16,225 nt of DNA from an uncultured Porphyromonadaceae bacterium (GCA_900545915.1 URAV01000047.1:1-16225), one strand, 5' to 3'. Shown: positions 1 to 6,705, counted from the first letter of the stretch. The notes: generated by a model not told the origin, from the letters alone. Made by a program: numbers and translations.

Positions 1-32
1 CCAATCTTCGTTAACCTTAAATCTAATACCAT
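1..32 (-). CDS. possible 5' end of a divergent gene (partial)
   Basis: Reading leftward from an ATG at 32-30 the frame stays open to the window edge and gives MVLDLRLTKI. I do not recognise the protein from ten residues. The main support is the well-formed Bacteroidota-type promoter just upstream on the same strand, which would give a leader of about ten bases. The true start could be a later ATG outside the window, or the transcript could be non-coding. Confidence 0.3.
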   Translation of the reverse strand, partial: MVLDLRLTKI

Positions 33-45
33 GAAAAACACATTG

Positions 46-76
46 CAAATGTACGGCATATTTTTATTTACGCAAA
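46..76 (-). promoter_or_regulatory. promoter, minus strand, Bacteroidota type
   Basis: On the minus strand there is TTTG (76-73), a 19-bp spacer, then TACATTTG (53-46). This matches the known primary sigma consensus of Bacteroidota (TTTG, 17-23 bp, TAnnTTTG). It points out of the left edge of the window, so a transcription unit divergent from metF begins here. Confidence 0.6.
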
Positions 77-187
77 CAAATAAACAAAAAATCGATACTC
101 AATTAACCATATTTAATTATTATAGTAAATAATCGAAATATCAGAAACACAATTTTACAATTGATCTATTCTCAAATCTATATTCCA

Positions 188-227
188 TACTTTTGCATAG
201 ACATATTACCTAAAAATATTACTTTTG
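188..227 (+). promoter_or_regulatory. candidate promoter(s) of metF
   Basis: TACTTTTG occurs twice, at 188-195 and 220-227, and both match TAnnTTTG. The TTTG inside the first copy lies 24 bp upstream of the second and could serve as its -33 element, slightly beyond the usual spacing. The second copy would start transcription near 234, just before the metF ATG at 248. Which copy is used cannot be told from sequence. Confidence 0.45.
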
Positions 228-247
228 TAAAAACAAATAACAAGCCA

Positions 248-1201
248 ATGAAAGTTATAGATTTAATAAAAAACAGTCCTACCACTGCATTTTCTTTTGA
301 AGTGCTCCCCCCACTAAAGGGGAACAGTATCGAGAAAATTTTCAATACGATAGATACTTTACGGGAATTCGATCCCAAATACATAAATATCACTACTCAC
401 CGAAGCGAATTTTTATATAAAGATATGGAGGGGGGATTATATAAACGCGTAGCCGTTCGCACCCGTCCCGGTACTGTTGCTGTAGCTGCTGCCATTCAAA
501 ATAAATATCAAATTCCTGCTGTTCCCCATTTAATATGTAGCGGATTTACTCAAAGTGAAACGGAATATGCTTTGATAGATCTGAATTTTCTCGGAATATG
601 CGATCTTCTGATTTTACGAGGAGACAAGGCTAAACACGAAAATAGATTTATTCCGACCCCTGAAGGTCATGCCCATGCTATCGATCTGCAGGCTCAAGTA
701 AACCGATTTAATGAAGGTTTTTTTCTGGACGGTAGCAAAATGTCACTTATGGACACTCCGTTTTCTTACGGTGTAGCAGGATATCCTGAAAAGCACGATG
801 AAGCACCCAATCCCGATTCAGATCTTTTTTGGCTTAAAGAAAAGGTAAAAGCAGGAGCAGAATATGTTGTAACACAAATGTTTTTCGATAATGAAAAATA
901 CTTTTCTTTTGTCGATCGTTGCAAGAGCGAAGGTATCGATGTACCTATTATTCCGGGTATCAAACCTATAAACTTCCGCAATCAACTTACGGTTCTACCA
1001 AAGGTTTTCCACGTCGATCTTCCCGAGACACTGGCCTCTGAATTAAGAAAATGCAAAACCGATGAAGATGCTAAAGAGGTTGGCGTAGAATGGTGTACAT
1101 TACAGGCTAAGGAACTAAAAGAAAAAGGAGTCCCAAGCATCCACTTTTACTCAATGATGGCTACCGAAAGTGTAAAACGTGTAGCACGGCAAGTATATTA
1201 A
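248..1201 (+). CDS. metF: 5,10-methylenetetrahydrofolate reductase
   Basis: This flavoprotein reduces 5,10-methylene-THF to 5-methyl-THF, the methyl donor for methionine synthesis, in the cytoplasm. From the ATG at 248 it is 317 residues, the normal size for the Bacteroidales enzyme. Family motifs in order are FEVLPP (17-22, with the conserved Glu), LRGD (123-126), GVAGYPEKH (175-183), TQMFFD (209-214) and IIPGIKP (234-240). The frame is open back to a TTG at 161, but the 29 extra residues do not resemble a MetF N-terminus and overlap the candidate promoters, so I reject that start. holB follows 24 bp downstream on the same strand, probably co-transcribed. No truncation is seen. Confidence 0.93.
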   Translation: MKVIDLIKNSPTTAFSFEVLPPLKGNSIEKIFNTIDTLREFDPKYINITTHRSEFLYKDMEGGLYKRVAVRTRPGTVAVAAAIQNKYQIPAVPHLICSGFTQSETEYALIDLNFLGICDLLILRGDKAKHENRFIPTPEGHAHAIDLQAQVNRFNEGFFLDGSKMSLMDTPFSYGVAGYPEKHDEAPNPDSDLFWLKEKVKAGAEYVVTQMFFDNEKYFSFVDRCKSEGIDVPIIPGIKPINFRNQLTVLPKVFHVDLPETLASELRKCKTDEDAKEVGVEWCTLQAKELKEKGVPSIHFYSMMATESVKRVARQVY

Positions 1202-1225
1202 AACAATAAGAAGGAGGTAATTATC

Positions 1226-2350
1226 GTGTTTTTCAAAGATATTATCGGACAAGATGAGGTAAAGAAAAGATTGATACATTCTGTAAAATCCGGACAGATA
1301 GCTCATGCTCAACTGTTTTGCGGGCCTGAAGGAATCGGGAAATTACCTTTGGCTCTTGCTTATGCCCGATATATACAATGCACGAACAAGGGTGAAGATG
1401 ATGCCTGTGGTGTGTGTCCGTCATGCAAACAATTCAGTTCGGTCATGCACCCCGACATTCACTTTGTATTTCCGATTTACAAGAATGAAAAAAAGAAAAA
1501 ACGTTTGTGCGATGACTACATAGATGAATGGCGCAAATGCCTCTCCGAGAATCAATATCTTTCATTGGAACATTGGCTTTCTTATATCGATGCGGAAAAT
1601 TCCCAAGTAAGCATCTATGCCGACGAAAGTCGTGAAATTATTCGGAAAATAAGTCTCAAAACTTATGAATCGGATTATAAAATCATGATTATCTGGTTAC
1701 CCGAATTAATGAATCCCGTATGTGCCAACAAATTGCTGAAAATACTGGAAGAACCATACGAGAAGACAGTCTTTTTACTGGTCAGTAATCAACCCGACAA
1801 AATATTGGGCACTATACTTTCTCGTTCACAACGCATTAATATGCGATCTGTTCCTCCTGAAAAAATATCGGAAGCGTTGCAGACTCGATACTCTTTAGAA
1901 CGACAAGATGCCGATGCTGTGGCACACATTGCAAACGGAAATTTTATTAAAGCTCTGGAAACGATACAGCTTTCAGAAGAAAATCAATATTTCTTCGACC
2001 TTTTCGTGCGCCTCATGCGTCTGGCCTACGGCAGAAAAATAAAAGATTTAAAGGCATGGAGTGAAGAGGCTGCCGATATGGGAAGAGAAAAAGAAAAACG
2101 TTTTCTGGCTTATACTCAACGTATGTTACGGGAAAATTATATTTATAATCTTCATATTCCCGAAATCAACTATTTAAATAGTAGGGAAGAACAATTTTCC
2201 ACACGTTTCGCACCGTTCATACACGAACGTAATATTATTTCATTGATGAATGAACTGAGCAGGGCAGAATCGGACATATCGCAAAATGCAAACGGAAAGA
2301 TCGTATTTTTTGATTTGGCAATAAAAATGATTATGTTGCTGAAAAGTTAA
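1226..2350 (+). CDS. holB: DNA polymerase III, delta prime subunit (clamp loader)
   Basis: The protein is 374 residues and has the clamp-loader AAA+ fold that helps load the sliding clamp during replication. It starts at GTG (1226), eight bases after a strong AAGGAGG at 1211-1217, which is unusual for this phylum and fixes the start. Visible motifs are a P-loop-like GPEGIGK (33-39) followed by Leu rather than Ser/Thr, a four-cysteine zinc site (C52, C61, C64, C67), LLKILEEP (170-177) and LSRSQR (199-203) at the place of the usual SRC sensor motif. The P-loop lacking Ser/Thr suggests that, like E. coli delta prime, it does not hydrolyse ATP. Pairing with metF is probably positional. It could be labelled generically as an 'ATP-binding/DnaX-like' protein, but the zinc module plus LEEP favours delta prime. 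Confidence 0.88.
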   Translation: MFFKDIIGQDEVKKRLIHSVKSGQIAHAQLFCGPEGIGKLPLALAYARYIQCTNKGEDDACGVCPSCKQFSSVMHPDIHFVFPIYKNEKKKKRLCDDYIDEWRKCLSENQYLSLEHWLSYIDAENSQVSIYADESREIIRKISLKTYESDYKIMIIWLPELMNPVCANKLLKILEEPYEKTVFLLVSNQPDKILGTILSRSQRINMRSVPPEKISEALQTRYSLERQDADAVAHIANGNFIKALETIQLSEENQYFFDLFVRLMRLAYGRKIKDLKAWSEEAADMGREKEKRFLAYTQRMLRENYIYNLHIPEINYLNSREEQFSTRFAPFIHERNIISLMNELSRAESDISQNANGKIVFFDLAIKMIMLLKS

Positions 2351-2364
2351 AAATTAAAACTCTG

Positions 2365-2395
2365 TTCGCTACTATGATCAAAAAGCATATCTTTG
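2365..2395 (+). promoter_or_regulatory. promoter of ssrA
   Basis: TTCG (2365-2368), a 19-bp spacer and TATCTTTG (2388-2395) match the Bacteroidota promoter form. Transcription would begin near 2401, giving a pre-tmRNA with a leader of about 36 bases. It lies only 15 bp after the holB stop codon, so ssrA has its own promoter. Confidence 0.6.
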
Positions 2396-2400
2396 TAGTG

Positions 2401-2423
2401 CGTAAAATCAATAATATTTTACG
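2401..2423 (+). other. hairpin in the ssrA leader
   Basis: CGTAAAAT (2401-2408) and ATTTTACG (2416-2423) form a perfect 8-bp stem with a 7-base loop. It would sit at the very 5' end of the precursor, before the mature tmRNA end at 2438. No U-run follows, so it is not a good intrinsic terminator for holB. A role in processing or 5'-end protection is inference. Confidence 0.4.
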
Positions 2424-2437
2424 ATACACAAATCTAC

Positions 2438-2832
2438 GGGGCTGACCGGTTTTGACAGCGGGTAGAAATGGTGTGTAAGCATGCAGAGCGTGGATGGCTT
2501 GCTCTATAATCTCAGACATCAAAAATTTAACTGGCGAAAATAACTACGCTCTTGCTGCTTAATCGAAGTATAGTAGATTAGCTTAATCTCCGCAACAGTT
2601 GTGGAGACAAGACATCACCCGGTTGCTGTTGTTCCGAAGCGTTCCGAAACGGTGGTGCAATAATATCGGAAATAGTCAGAGGCCAGTTTCGAGCTGATGA
2701 TGAAAATTTAGAAACTAAGGTGCAGATTGGTGGCTTCGGTCTTGTCTGTACCCGACAATCAAAGCGAAGATAAGCATGTAGAAAGCTCATTAGTTCCTCG
2801 TTTGGACGAGGGTTCGAATCCCTCCAGCTCCA
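2438..2832 (+). ncRNA. ssrA: transfer-messenger RNA (tmRNA)
   Basis: tmRNA rescues stalled ribosomes and tags the incomplete protein for degradation. The 5' end GGGGCTG (2438-2444) pairs with CAGCTCC (2825-2831) to form the seven-pair acceptor stem with one G-U, followed by discriminator A2832. CCA is not encoded (the genome has CTT), so the tail must be added. The T-arm GGTTCGAATCC lies at 2811-2821. The tag frame runs from the resume codon GGC at 2533 to TAA at 2560-2562 and reads GENNYALAA, the Bacteroidota type. The gene is 395 bases, a normal size. The frame antisense to the 3' half, containing WRDSNPRP, is the usual spurious call over such RNA genes. Confidence 0.96.
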
Positions 2833-2862
2833 CTTTATATTTATAAAACATTTATAATCAAT

Positions 2863-2903
2863 AGTTGTATAAATATTTTCTTCAAAGAAAAATTTATACA
2901 ACT
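2863..2903. terminator. long AT-rich hairpin between convergent genes
   Basis: AGTTGTATAAA (2863-2873) and TTTATACAACT (2893-2903) form an 11-bp perfect stem, with partial A/T pairing continuing inward (TATTTTCTT against AGAAAAA). It lies about 30 bp after ssrA and 120 bp beyond the stop of the convergent sigma gene. There is no clear U-tract on either side, so a role as 3' end or terminator is inferred from position and stability. Confidence 0.5.
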
Positions 2904-3025
2904 ACTATAAAGGAATAAATACAACAAAAGCAAACTTATATATAATTTTTACTTACATCGAATCGAGTTCGTTATCCTATTTATATTGCACATATCCAAA
3001 TTTTCATATTAAACCTTTTTCTGTA

Positions 3026-3505
3026 CTATTGAAAATATTCAGGAAGCAGATCTTTGATCTTTTTCCTAATATTATGAATTCTGCTTTTTACCGTTCCCTC
3101 TTTTATGCATAATATATGCCCTATCTCTTTATAGCTTTTGCCTTGTACCAAAAGATTTATTAATATACGAGTCGAGGTATCCATTCTATTTATTAACCCT
3201 ATAATGTACTCATAATCATAAAAGATAGTATTGTTTTCAATCTGATCATTACATACGGTTTCCTGTTCTATATATAAAATTCTACTCTTTCTCGTCAAAG
3301 AGATGAAGCGATTTCTTACAAAGACAAAAGATATATCTAAAGTATATTGCTGAGATTCAAACTTATCTCTATTTTTAAGAATTTGGTAATTTACGTCCTG
3401 TACAATATCTAACGCATCATTATAATTATGTGTCAATGAGACAGCATATTTAAGCATAAGAGATTGATATTCACATAACTTAATATCGAAATCGAGATTC
3501 TTCAT
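3026..3505 (-). CDS. ECF-type sigma-70 family factor, copy A
   Basis: This is a small RNA polymerase sigma factor of 159 residues. Sigma region 2 spans about 17-75 (DALDIVQDVNYQILKNRDKF, then FVFVRNRFISL), and region 4 about 105-155 with the helix-turn-helix SYKEIGHILCIKEGTVKSRI. There is no extra N- or C-terminal domain. The ATG at 3505 is chosen because the homologous copy B aligns from the same point. About 70% of residues match copy B (4225-4701), so they are tandem paralogs. No FecR-like anti-sigma gene or SusC/SusD pair is adjacent, unlike many Bacteroides ECF units. A conserved repeat-rich element begins 25 bp upstream of the start. The target promoters are unknown. The gene is very AT-rich, as is the whole stretch. 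Confidence 0.8.
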   Translation of the reverse strand: MKNLDFDIKLCEYQSLMLKYAVSLTHNYNDALDIVQDVNYQILKNRDKFESQQYTLDISFVFVRNRFISLTRKSRILYIEQETVCNDQIENNTIFYDYEYIIGLINRMDTSTRILINLLVQGKSYKEIGHILCIKEGTVKSRIHNIRKKIKDLLPEYFQ

Positions 3506-3530
3506 TTACTTTTAAGATTAAACATAAACA

Positions 3531-3668
3531 AGAAACCTCCACCCCGTTCTGGTATAATTGAAAAGACATGAAAGCACATCAACTCCATGAGTGCTCTTGG
3601 GGGAATGGAGGTTTCTATACCTTCACTCCAGAACAACACTCTGAAGCCCTATGCTTTCATGTCTTTTC
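3531..3668. repeat. interleaved inverted-repeat element, copy A
   Basis: Three perfect inverted-repeat pairs are arranged a-b-c-a'-b'-c' rather than nested. Pair a is AGAAACCTCCA (3531-3541) with TGGAGGTTTCT (3606-3616). Pair b is GTTCTGG (3546-3552) with CCAGAAC (3628-3634). Pair c is GAAAAGACATGAAAGCA (3560-3576) with its 17-base complement at 3652-3668. Extra short pairings exist: CTCCAT (3583-3588) with ATGGAG (3605-3610), GAGTG (3589-3593) with CACTC at 3624-3628 or 3637-3641, and CTTCA (3621-3625) with TGAAG (3642-3646). The element lies directly upstream of sigma copy A. It also spans 3517-3568 and beyond, most of the gene-free stretch upstream of the start. I do not recognise it as a named RNA, operator or mobile element. 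Confidence 0.8.
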
Positions 3669-3765
3669 GCTAATAAAAGTAACTATAAATTTCGAATTAA
3701 AAAATTATTCTATATATTATTTTAAAACAATAAATGCATTTTTACTTATACATTCATTAAATAGC

Positions 3766-4224
3766 TGGGGATATATCTAAAATAAGTGTGACAAAGTAAT
3801 AATAGAGTCAATATTTTATTCAATATATCATATATTATTCAGTATAAAGAGAATTTTCACAGAACCAACATAACTTAAAAGAGTCGACATCATTATCGTC
3901 GAAATTGAAAAATACTCAAACTACTTATCTCGTAACTATGAAATAATTACATCTGTATAAATGATAACAATAAAGCAGTAGAGTATAAAAGAAAAGTTTC
4001 TCAGCACATTCAAAAATCGACCAAGTGATTTTATTAAAAAAACATAGAAAAGCTTTTATCCTTTTTGGGATATATAAAATCAAATTAAGAGAAAACTTCT
4101 GGTCAAAAGTTAGAAAAACGGAGATAGAGAGAAACAATAATATTACACAAAGTGCATCTGGATAATATTTCAAATAAACTATATTCAATTTTAATAAGCC
4201 TAATTTAATCTTTTCTCAATACTA
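3766..4224. other. AT-rich spacer between the two duplication units, no gene recognised
   Basis: The stretch is extremely AT-rich and not clearly alike in the two units. An 87-codon minus-strand frame at 3925-4188 is rich in Leu, Ile, Phe, Tyr and Cys, without a recognisable domain or start context; I treat it as chance. GTCGACATCATTATCGTCGA near 3882-3901 is a small imperfect dyad. I see no RNA gene or promoter of the TAnnTTTG form that I would defend. Confidence 0.5.
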
Positions 4225-4701
4225 TCAAAAATATTCAGGAAGCAGATACTTAATCTTTTTTCTAATATTGTGAATTCTACTTTTTACTGTACCTTCTTTC
4301 ATGTTGAGAATATTTCCTATCTCTTTATAGCTTTTACCCTGTATCAAAAGTCCAATCAAAGTACGAGTCGAAATATCCATTTTACTTATTAAACTCAAGA
4401 TATAGTCATAATCATAAAGGATCACATTATTTTCAACCTGAACATTATACTCCATCTCTTGTTCTATATATAAAACTTTGCTCTTTCTCATTAAGGAAAT
4501 AAAGCGGTTTCTTATAAAAACAAAAGATATTTTCAAAGGGTATTGCCGTGATTCGAACTTGTCTCTATTTTTAAGAATTTGGTAATTTACATCTTGTACA
4601 ATATCTAACGCATCATCATAGTCATGCGTCAATGAGACAGCATACTTAAACATTATAGGCTGGTATTTATCCAGCTCACCGTCAAGATCGAAGTTTTCCA
4701 T
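4225..4701 (-). CDS. ECF-type sigma-70 family factor, copy B
   Basis: The protein is 158 residues and the paralog of copy A. Region 2 reads DALDIVQDVNYQILKNRDKF (about 30-49) and FVFIRNRFISL. Region 4 holds SYKEIGNILNMKEGTVKSRI and ends KYLLPEYF. The frame is open up to 4767, but I choose ATG 4701 (MENFDLDGEL) because it aligns with the copy A start and because the 22 extra residues would be encoded by the conserved inverted-repeat element. Both DNA-binding segments are intact, so both copies appear functional. Divergence is greatest in the linker (about 80-105) and at the N-terminus. No anti-sigma gene lies next to it. The neighbours on both sides are unrelated housekeeping or transport genes, so the regulon cannot be guessed. 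Confidence 0.8.
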   Translation of the reverse strand: MENFDLDGELDKYQPIMFKYAVSLTHDYDDALDIVQDVNYQILKNRDKFESRQYPLKISFVFIRNRFISLMRKSKVLYIEQEMEYNVQVENNVILYDYDYILSLISKMDISTRTLIGLLIQGKSYKEIGNILNMKEGTVKSRIHNIRKKIKYLLPEYF

Positions 4702-4728
4702 TTGCTTTAAGATCAACATTAAATAAAA

Positions 4729-4864
4729 AGAAACCTCCATCCCGTTCTGGTATAACTGAAAAGACATGAAAGCACATCATCTCCATGAGTGCTTTTGGGA
4801 ATGGAGGTTTCTATACCTTCACTCCAGAACAACACTCTGAAGCTCTATGCTTTCATGTCTTTTC
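4729..4864. repeat. interleaved inverted-repeat element, copy B
   Basis: It has the same a-b-c-a'-b'-c' order as copy A. Pair a is AGAAACCTCCAT (4729-4740) with ATGGAGGTTTCT (4801-4812). Pair b is GTTCTGG (4744-4750) with CCAGAAC (4824-4830). Pair c is GAAAAGACATGAAAGCA (4758-4774) with its complement (4848-4864). All arms match copy A exactly. Differences lie outside them, including a 2-base deletion in the central G-run (CTCTTGGGGG in A, CTTTTGGG in B). It ends 27 bp upstream of the sigma B start. Between it and the end of fetB (4865-5125) I see only the fading duplicated flank and AT-rich DNA. Confidence 0.8.
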
Positions 4865-5125
4865 GCTAATAAAAGTAGCTATAAAATCTGAATTAAAAAA
4901 TTATTTCAGATATTATTTTAAAATAATTGAAACATTTCTACTTATATTTTTACTTAAAAATTTCAATAACACACCTATAAATCAAGACAATAAGATAAAA
5001 TTACTATCTCAAATTCAAAAATTTTCAAATCGACAAATATTTTCCGATGCAAAAGATTCAATCTTTGTTACGGCAAAAACAAATAGGATTACTTTATTCT
5101 TCCAAATACAAACACAATGGTATCC

Positions 5126-5902
5126 TCAGAATTTTTTAATCCCCCAGCTATCGAACGAGCGGTGTTTTGCCGCCCAAAGTGTCAATAAAACAGATATTAA
5201 TGACGAAGAAAAGATCGTAATCATAAGCATAATCTGGTATTTGATCGCAACATTGGGACTGCTTCCGCCCAATATCTGACCGGTCATAGTTCCCGGTAAA
5301 GCAACCAATCCCATGACAGCCATCGATGCAATAGTCGGATTAAATGATTTTATCAGCGCTTCACGCATAAACGGTGCTGTCGCTTCACCTCGTGTCGCCC
5401 CGTTTGCCAATAAATAAAAATAAAGCTGACGTTCTCGGTCAAGACTTCCATAAAAGGCATTAAGAGCTATAACATTGGCCGAAAGCATATTACCGAGTAT
5501 CATACCGCTGACAGGAACAAAATAACGTGCTTCGAACAGATGATCTAACTTTATAATTATTCCTAAGAAATAAACATCTATAATACAGATAGAACAAAAG
5601 AATGCTACTATCACCGGAATTAATAATTTCTTTACAGGCAACTTTGTCCGCCTCAGTACCGTCCACGAAGCTACACAAATCATAACAATCACCCACAACA
5701 AATTGATCCATGCCGAATTCCATGTAAACAAATATTCCAAATAAAATCCGATCAAAAACAATTGTAAAGTCATCCGACTTGCCGCAATGAGCGTATCCTT
5801 TACCAACCCCGTACGATAATAAGCTAACGCCGTCACAGGTATCAACAATAATAAAAAACCGAGGCACATGCTGCCCCAACCGATATCGACAGTTCCGTTC
5901 AT
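5126..5902 (-). CDS. fetB: ABC transporter permease, FetB/YbbM (UPF0014) family
   Basis: This 258-residue inner membrane protein has about six to seven hydrophobic segments, starting at about 10-27. It carries the family block RYFVPVSGMILGN followed by MLSANVIALN (about 127-150), then LANGATRGEATAPFMREAL and LPGTMTGQILGG. In E. coli the family member FetB works with FetA and has been linked to iron export and peroxide resistance; the substrate here is inferred from that homology only. Its ATG overlaps the stop of fetA by four bases (ATGA), indicating translational coupling. Length and C-terminus are normal. No clear terminator follows; AAAGATTCAATCTTT near 5063-5077 is only a short dyad. Confidence 0.87.
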   Translation of the reverse strand: MNGTVDIGWGSMCLGFLLLLIPVTALAYYRTGLVKDTLIAASRMTLQLFLIGFYLEYLFTWNSAWINLLWVIVMICVASWTVLRRTKLPVKKLLIPVIVAFFCSICIIDVYFLGIIIKLDHLFEARYFVPVSGMILGNMLSANVIALNAFYGSLDRERQLYFYLLANGATRGEATAPFMREALIKSFNPTIASMAVMGLVALPGTMTGQILGGSSPNVAIKYQIMLMITIFSSSLISVLLTLWAAKHRSFDSWGIKKF

Positions 5903-6531
5903 CTTTCTTCTCCTATCTTTATACTGCGATCAAATGCCCGGATAAACCGCTCGTCATGCGATACGGCAACCATTGTCATACTCTTATAAGATTTTAAAAA
6001 TGCGATCAGCTTTTCAATAGAATCAGGATCTAAAGCCGAAGTAGGCTCATCCAATAATAAAAGCGGTTTATCCAATAAAACCGCAATAGCGATCATAACT
6101 CGCTGACGTTGTCCTCCGGAAATCTCGACAAGACGTTTTGTATATATCTCCTGCTCCAATCCTAAAAGTCTGAACGTATCTAAAACGGTTTGCTCTGCCG
6201 GTATTTTATTCCTGTTTTGCCAGAGTCTGAAGAGTGCAAACACACACTCCTTTACAGAGTCATAGGGCAAAGTAAACTCCTGAGGTACCCAAGCTGTAAG
6301 ACGACGAATATCCGATACAGTAGCACCGGTAAGCAATTGCCCGCCAACCCATATTTCACCTTCATCGGGCTGCACCAACCCTGCAATACTGCTCAATAAA
6401 GTACTTTTTCCCGTTCCCGAAGCACCATAAACGACAACCTTTTCGCCAGAAGATACCACATCCGAGAAATGAGTCATCAGGGGTTTCCCGTTATAGATGA
6501 ATGTCACATCTTTAAATAAAATCATCCGCAT
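5899..6531 (-). CDS. fetA: ABC transporter ATP-binding protein, FetA/YbbL type
   Basis: The protein is a 210-residue single ABC ATPase domain with all signature motifs: Walker A GASGTGKST (36-44), Q-loop WVPQE (Q84), signature ISGGQ (137-141, Ile for the usual Leu), Walker B LLLLDEP (157-163) and H-loop His192. It would energise the FetB permease encoded immediately downstream with a 4-base overlap. The start may be ATG 6531 or the ATG two codons later (6525, MILFKDV); the sequence does not decide, and no Shine-Dalgarno site is seen. The short length without an extra C-terminal domain fits YbbL. The assignment depends on the partner, since the ATPase alone could belong to several small ABC families. 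Confidence 0.85.
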   Translation of the reverse strand: MRMILFKDVTFIYNGKPLMTHFSDVVSSGEKVVVYGASGTGKSTLLSSIAGLVQPDEGEIWVGGQLLTGATVSDIRRLTAWVPQEFTLPYDSVKECVFALFRLWQNRNKIPAEQTVLDTFRLLGLEQEIYTKRLVEISGGQRQRVMIAIAVLLDKPLLLLDEPTSALDPDSIEKLIAFLKSYKSMTMVAVSHDERFIRAFDRSIKIGEER

Positions 6532-6549
6532 CTTTTCTTTTTAAGCATA

Positions 6550-6580
6550 CAAAGATAATTCATCCTGACATTTTCGTCAA
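6550..6580 (-). promoter_or_regulatory. promoter of fetAB
   Basis: On the minus strand TTGA (6580-6577), 19 bp, then TATCTTTG (6557-6550) matches the Bacteroidota form. Transcription would start near 6543, giving a leader of only 12-18 bases before fetA. Confidence 0.5.
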
Positions 6581-6622
6581 TATAAGATTGACAAGCTTCC
6601 TTTCAAAATACATTTAAAGAAC

Positions 6623-6661
6623 AAAAAACTCCCCGTATCCTTAAATTTAAATACGAGGAGT
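6623..6661 (-). terminator. intrinsic terminator after the ompA-like gene
   Basis: On the minus strand the stem (complement of 6651-6661 and 6628-6638) pairs ten of eleven positions with one mismatch and is followed by TTTTTG. It lies 45 bp after the stop of the OmpA-family gene. A second smaller dyad, TTTCATT and AATGAAA (about 6685-6701), sits between stop and terminator. Confidence 0.75.
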
Positions 6662-6705
6662 AATTTCAAAAAAGTAACCGATGATTTCATTTTCAATGAA
6701 ACCGA

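Larger units (their letters stand above)
3026..3765 (-). repeat. tandem duplication unit A (sigma gene, element and upstream flank)
   Basis: This unit aligns with 4225-4960. Similarity runs through the sigma gene, is strongest across the interleaved-repeat element (3531-3668), and fades about 100 bp beyond it in the AT-rich flank (GCTAATAAAAGTA followed by GAATTAAAAAATTATT in both). A weak promoter-like TACTTTTA (minus strand, 3681-3674; copy B 4877-4870) is shared, but no convincing -33 element is seen. Confidence 0.75.
4225..4960 (-). repeat. tandem duplication unit B (sigma gene, element and upstream flank)
   Basis: This is the second copy of the unit at 3026-3765, in the same orientation. 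The sigma coding part has diverged to roughly 70% at protein level, while the arms of the upstream inverted repeats are identical between copies. This suggests an old duplication with strong constraint on the element. Confidence 0.75.

Noticed and set aside
161..247. N-terminal extension of MetF from a TTG codon
   Set aside because: The residues do not resemble the family, and the stretch holds two promoter-like boxes.
2578..2901. 107-codon minus-strand frame containing WRDSNPRP
   Set aside because: It lies antisense to the tmRNA 3' half and runs into the hairpin after it; the peptide is the known false translation of tRNA-like T-arm sequence.
3531..3668. Invertible promoter (phase variation) reading of the inverted repeats
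   Set aside because: Bacteroidales invertible promoters have one pair of repeats around a longer segment and often a nearby recombinase gene; here three pairs interleave over very short spacers and no recombinase gene is in the window.
3925..4188. 87-codon hydrophobic minus-strand frame
   Set aside because: It lies in extremely AT-rich DNA, has no recognisable domain, promoter or start context, and shows no counterpart in the other duplication unit.
4702..4767. N-terminal extension of sigma copy B (22 residues)
   Set aside because: The extra residues have no counterpart in copy A and would be encoded by the conserved repeat element.
5063..5077. Dyad AAAGATTCAATCTTT as terminator of fetAB
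   Set aside because: Only a five-pair stem remains once a loop is allowed, and there is no proper U-tract.
4785..5279. 164-codon plus-strand frame
   Set aside because: It runs through the inverted-repeat element and then antisense into the 3' end of the well-supported permease gene; its start is not shared with the copy A frame.
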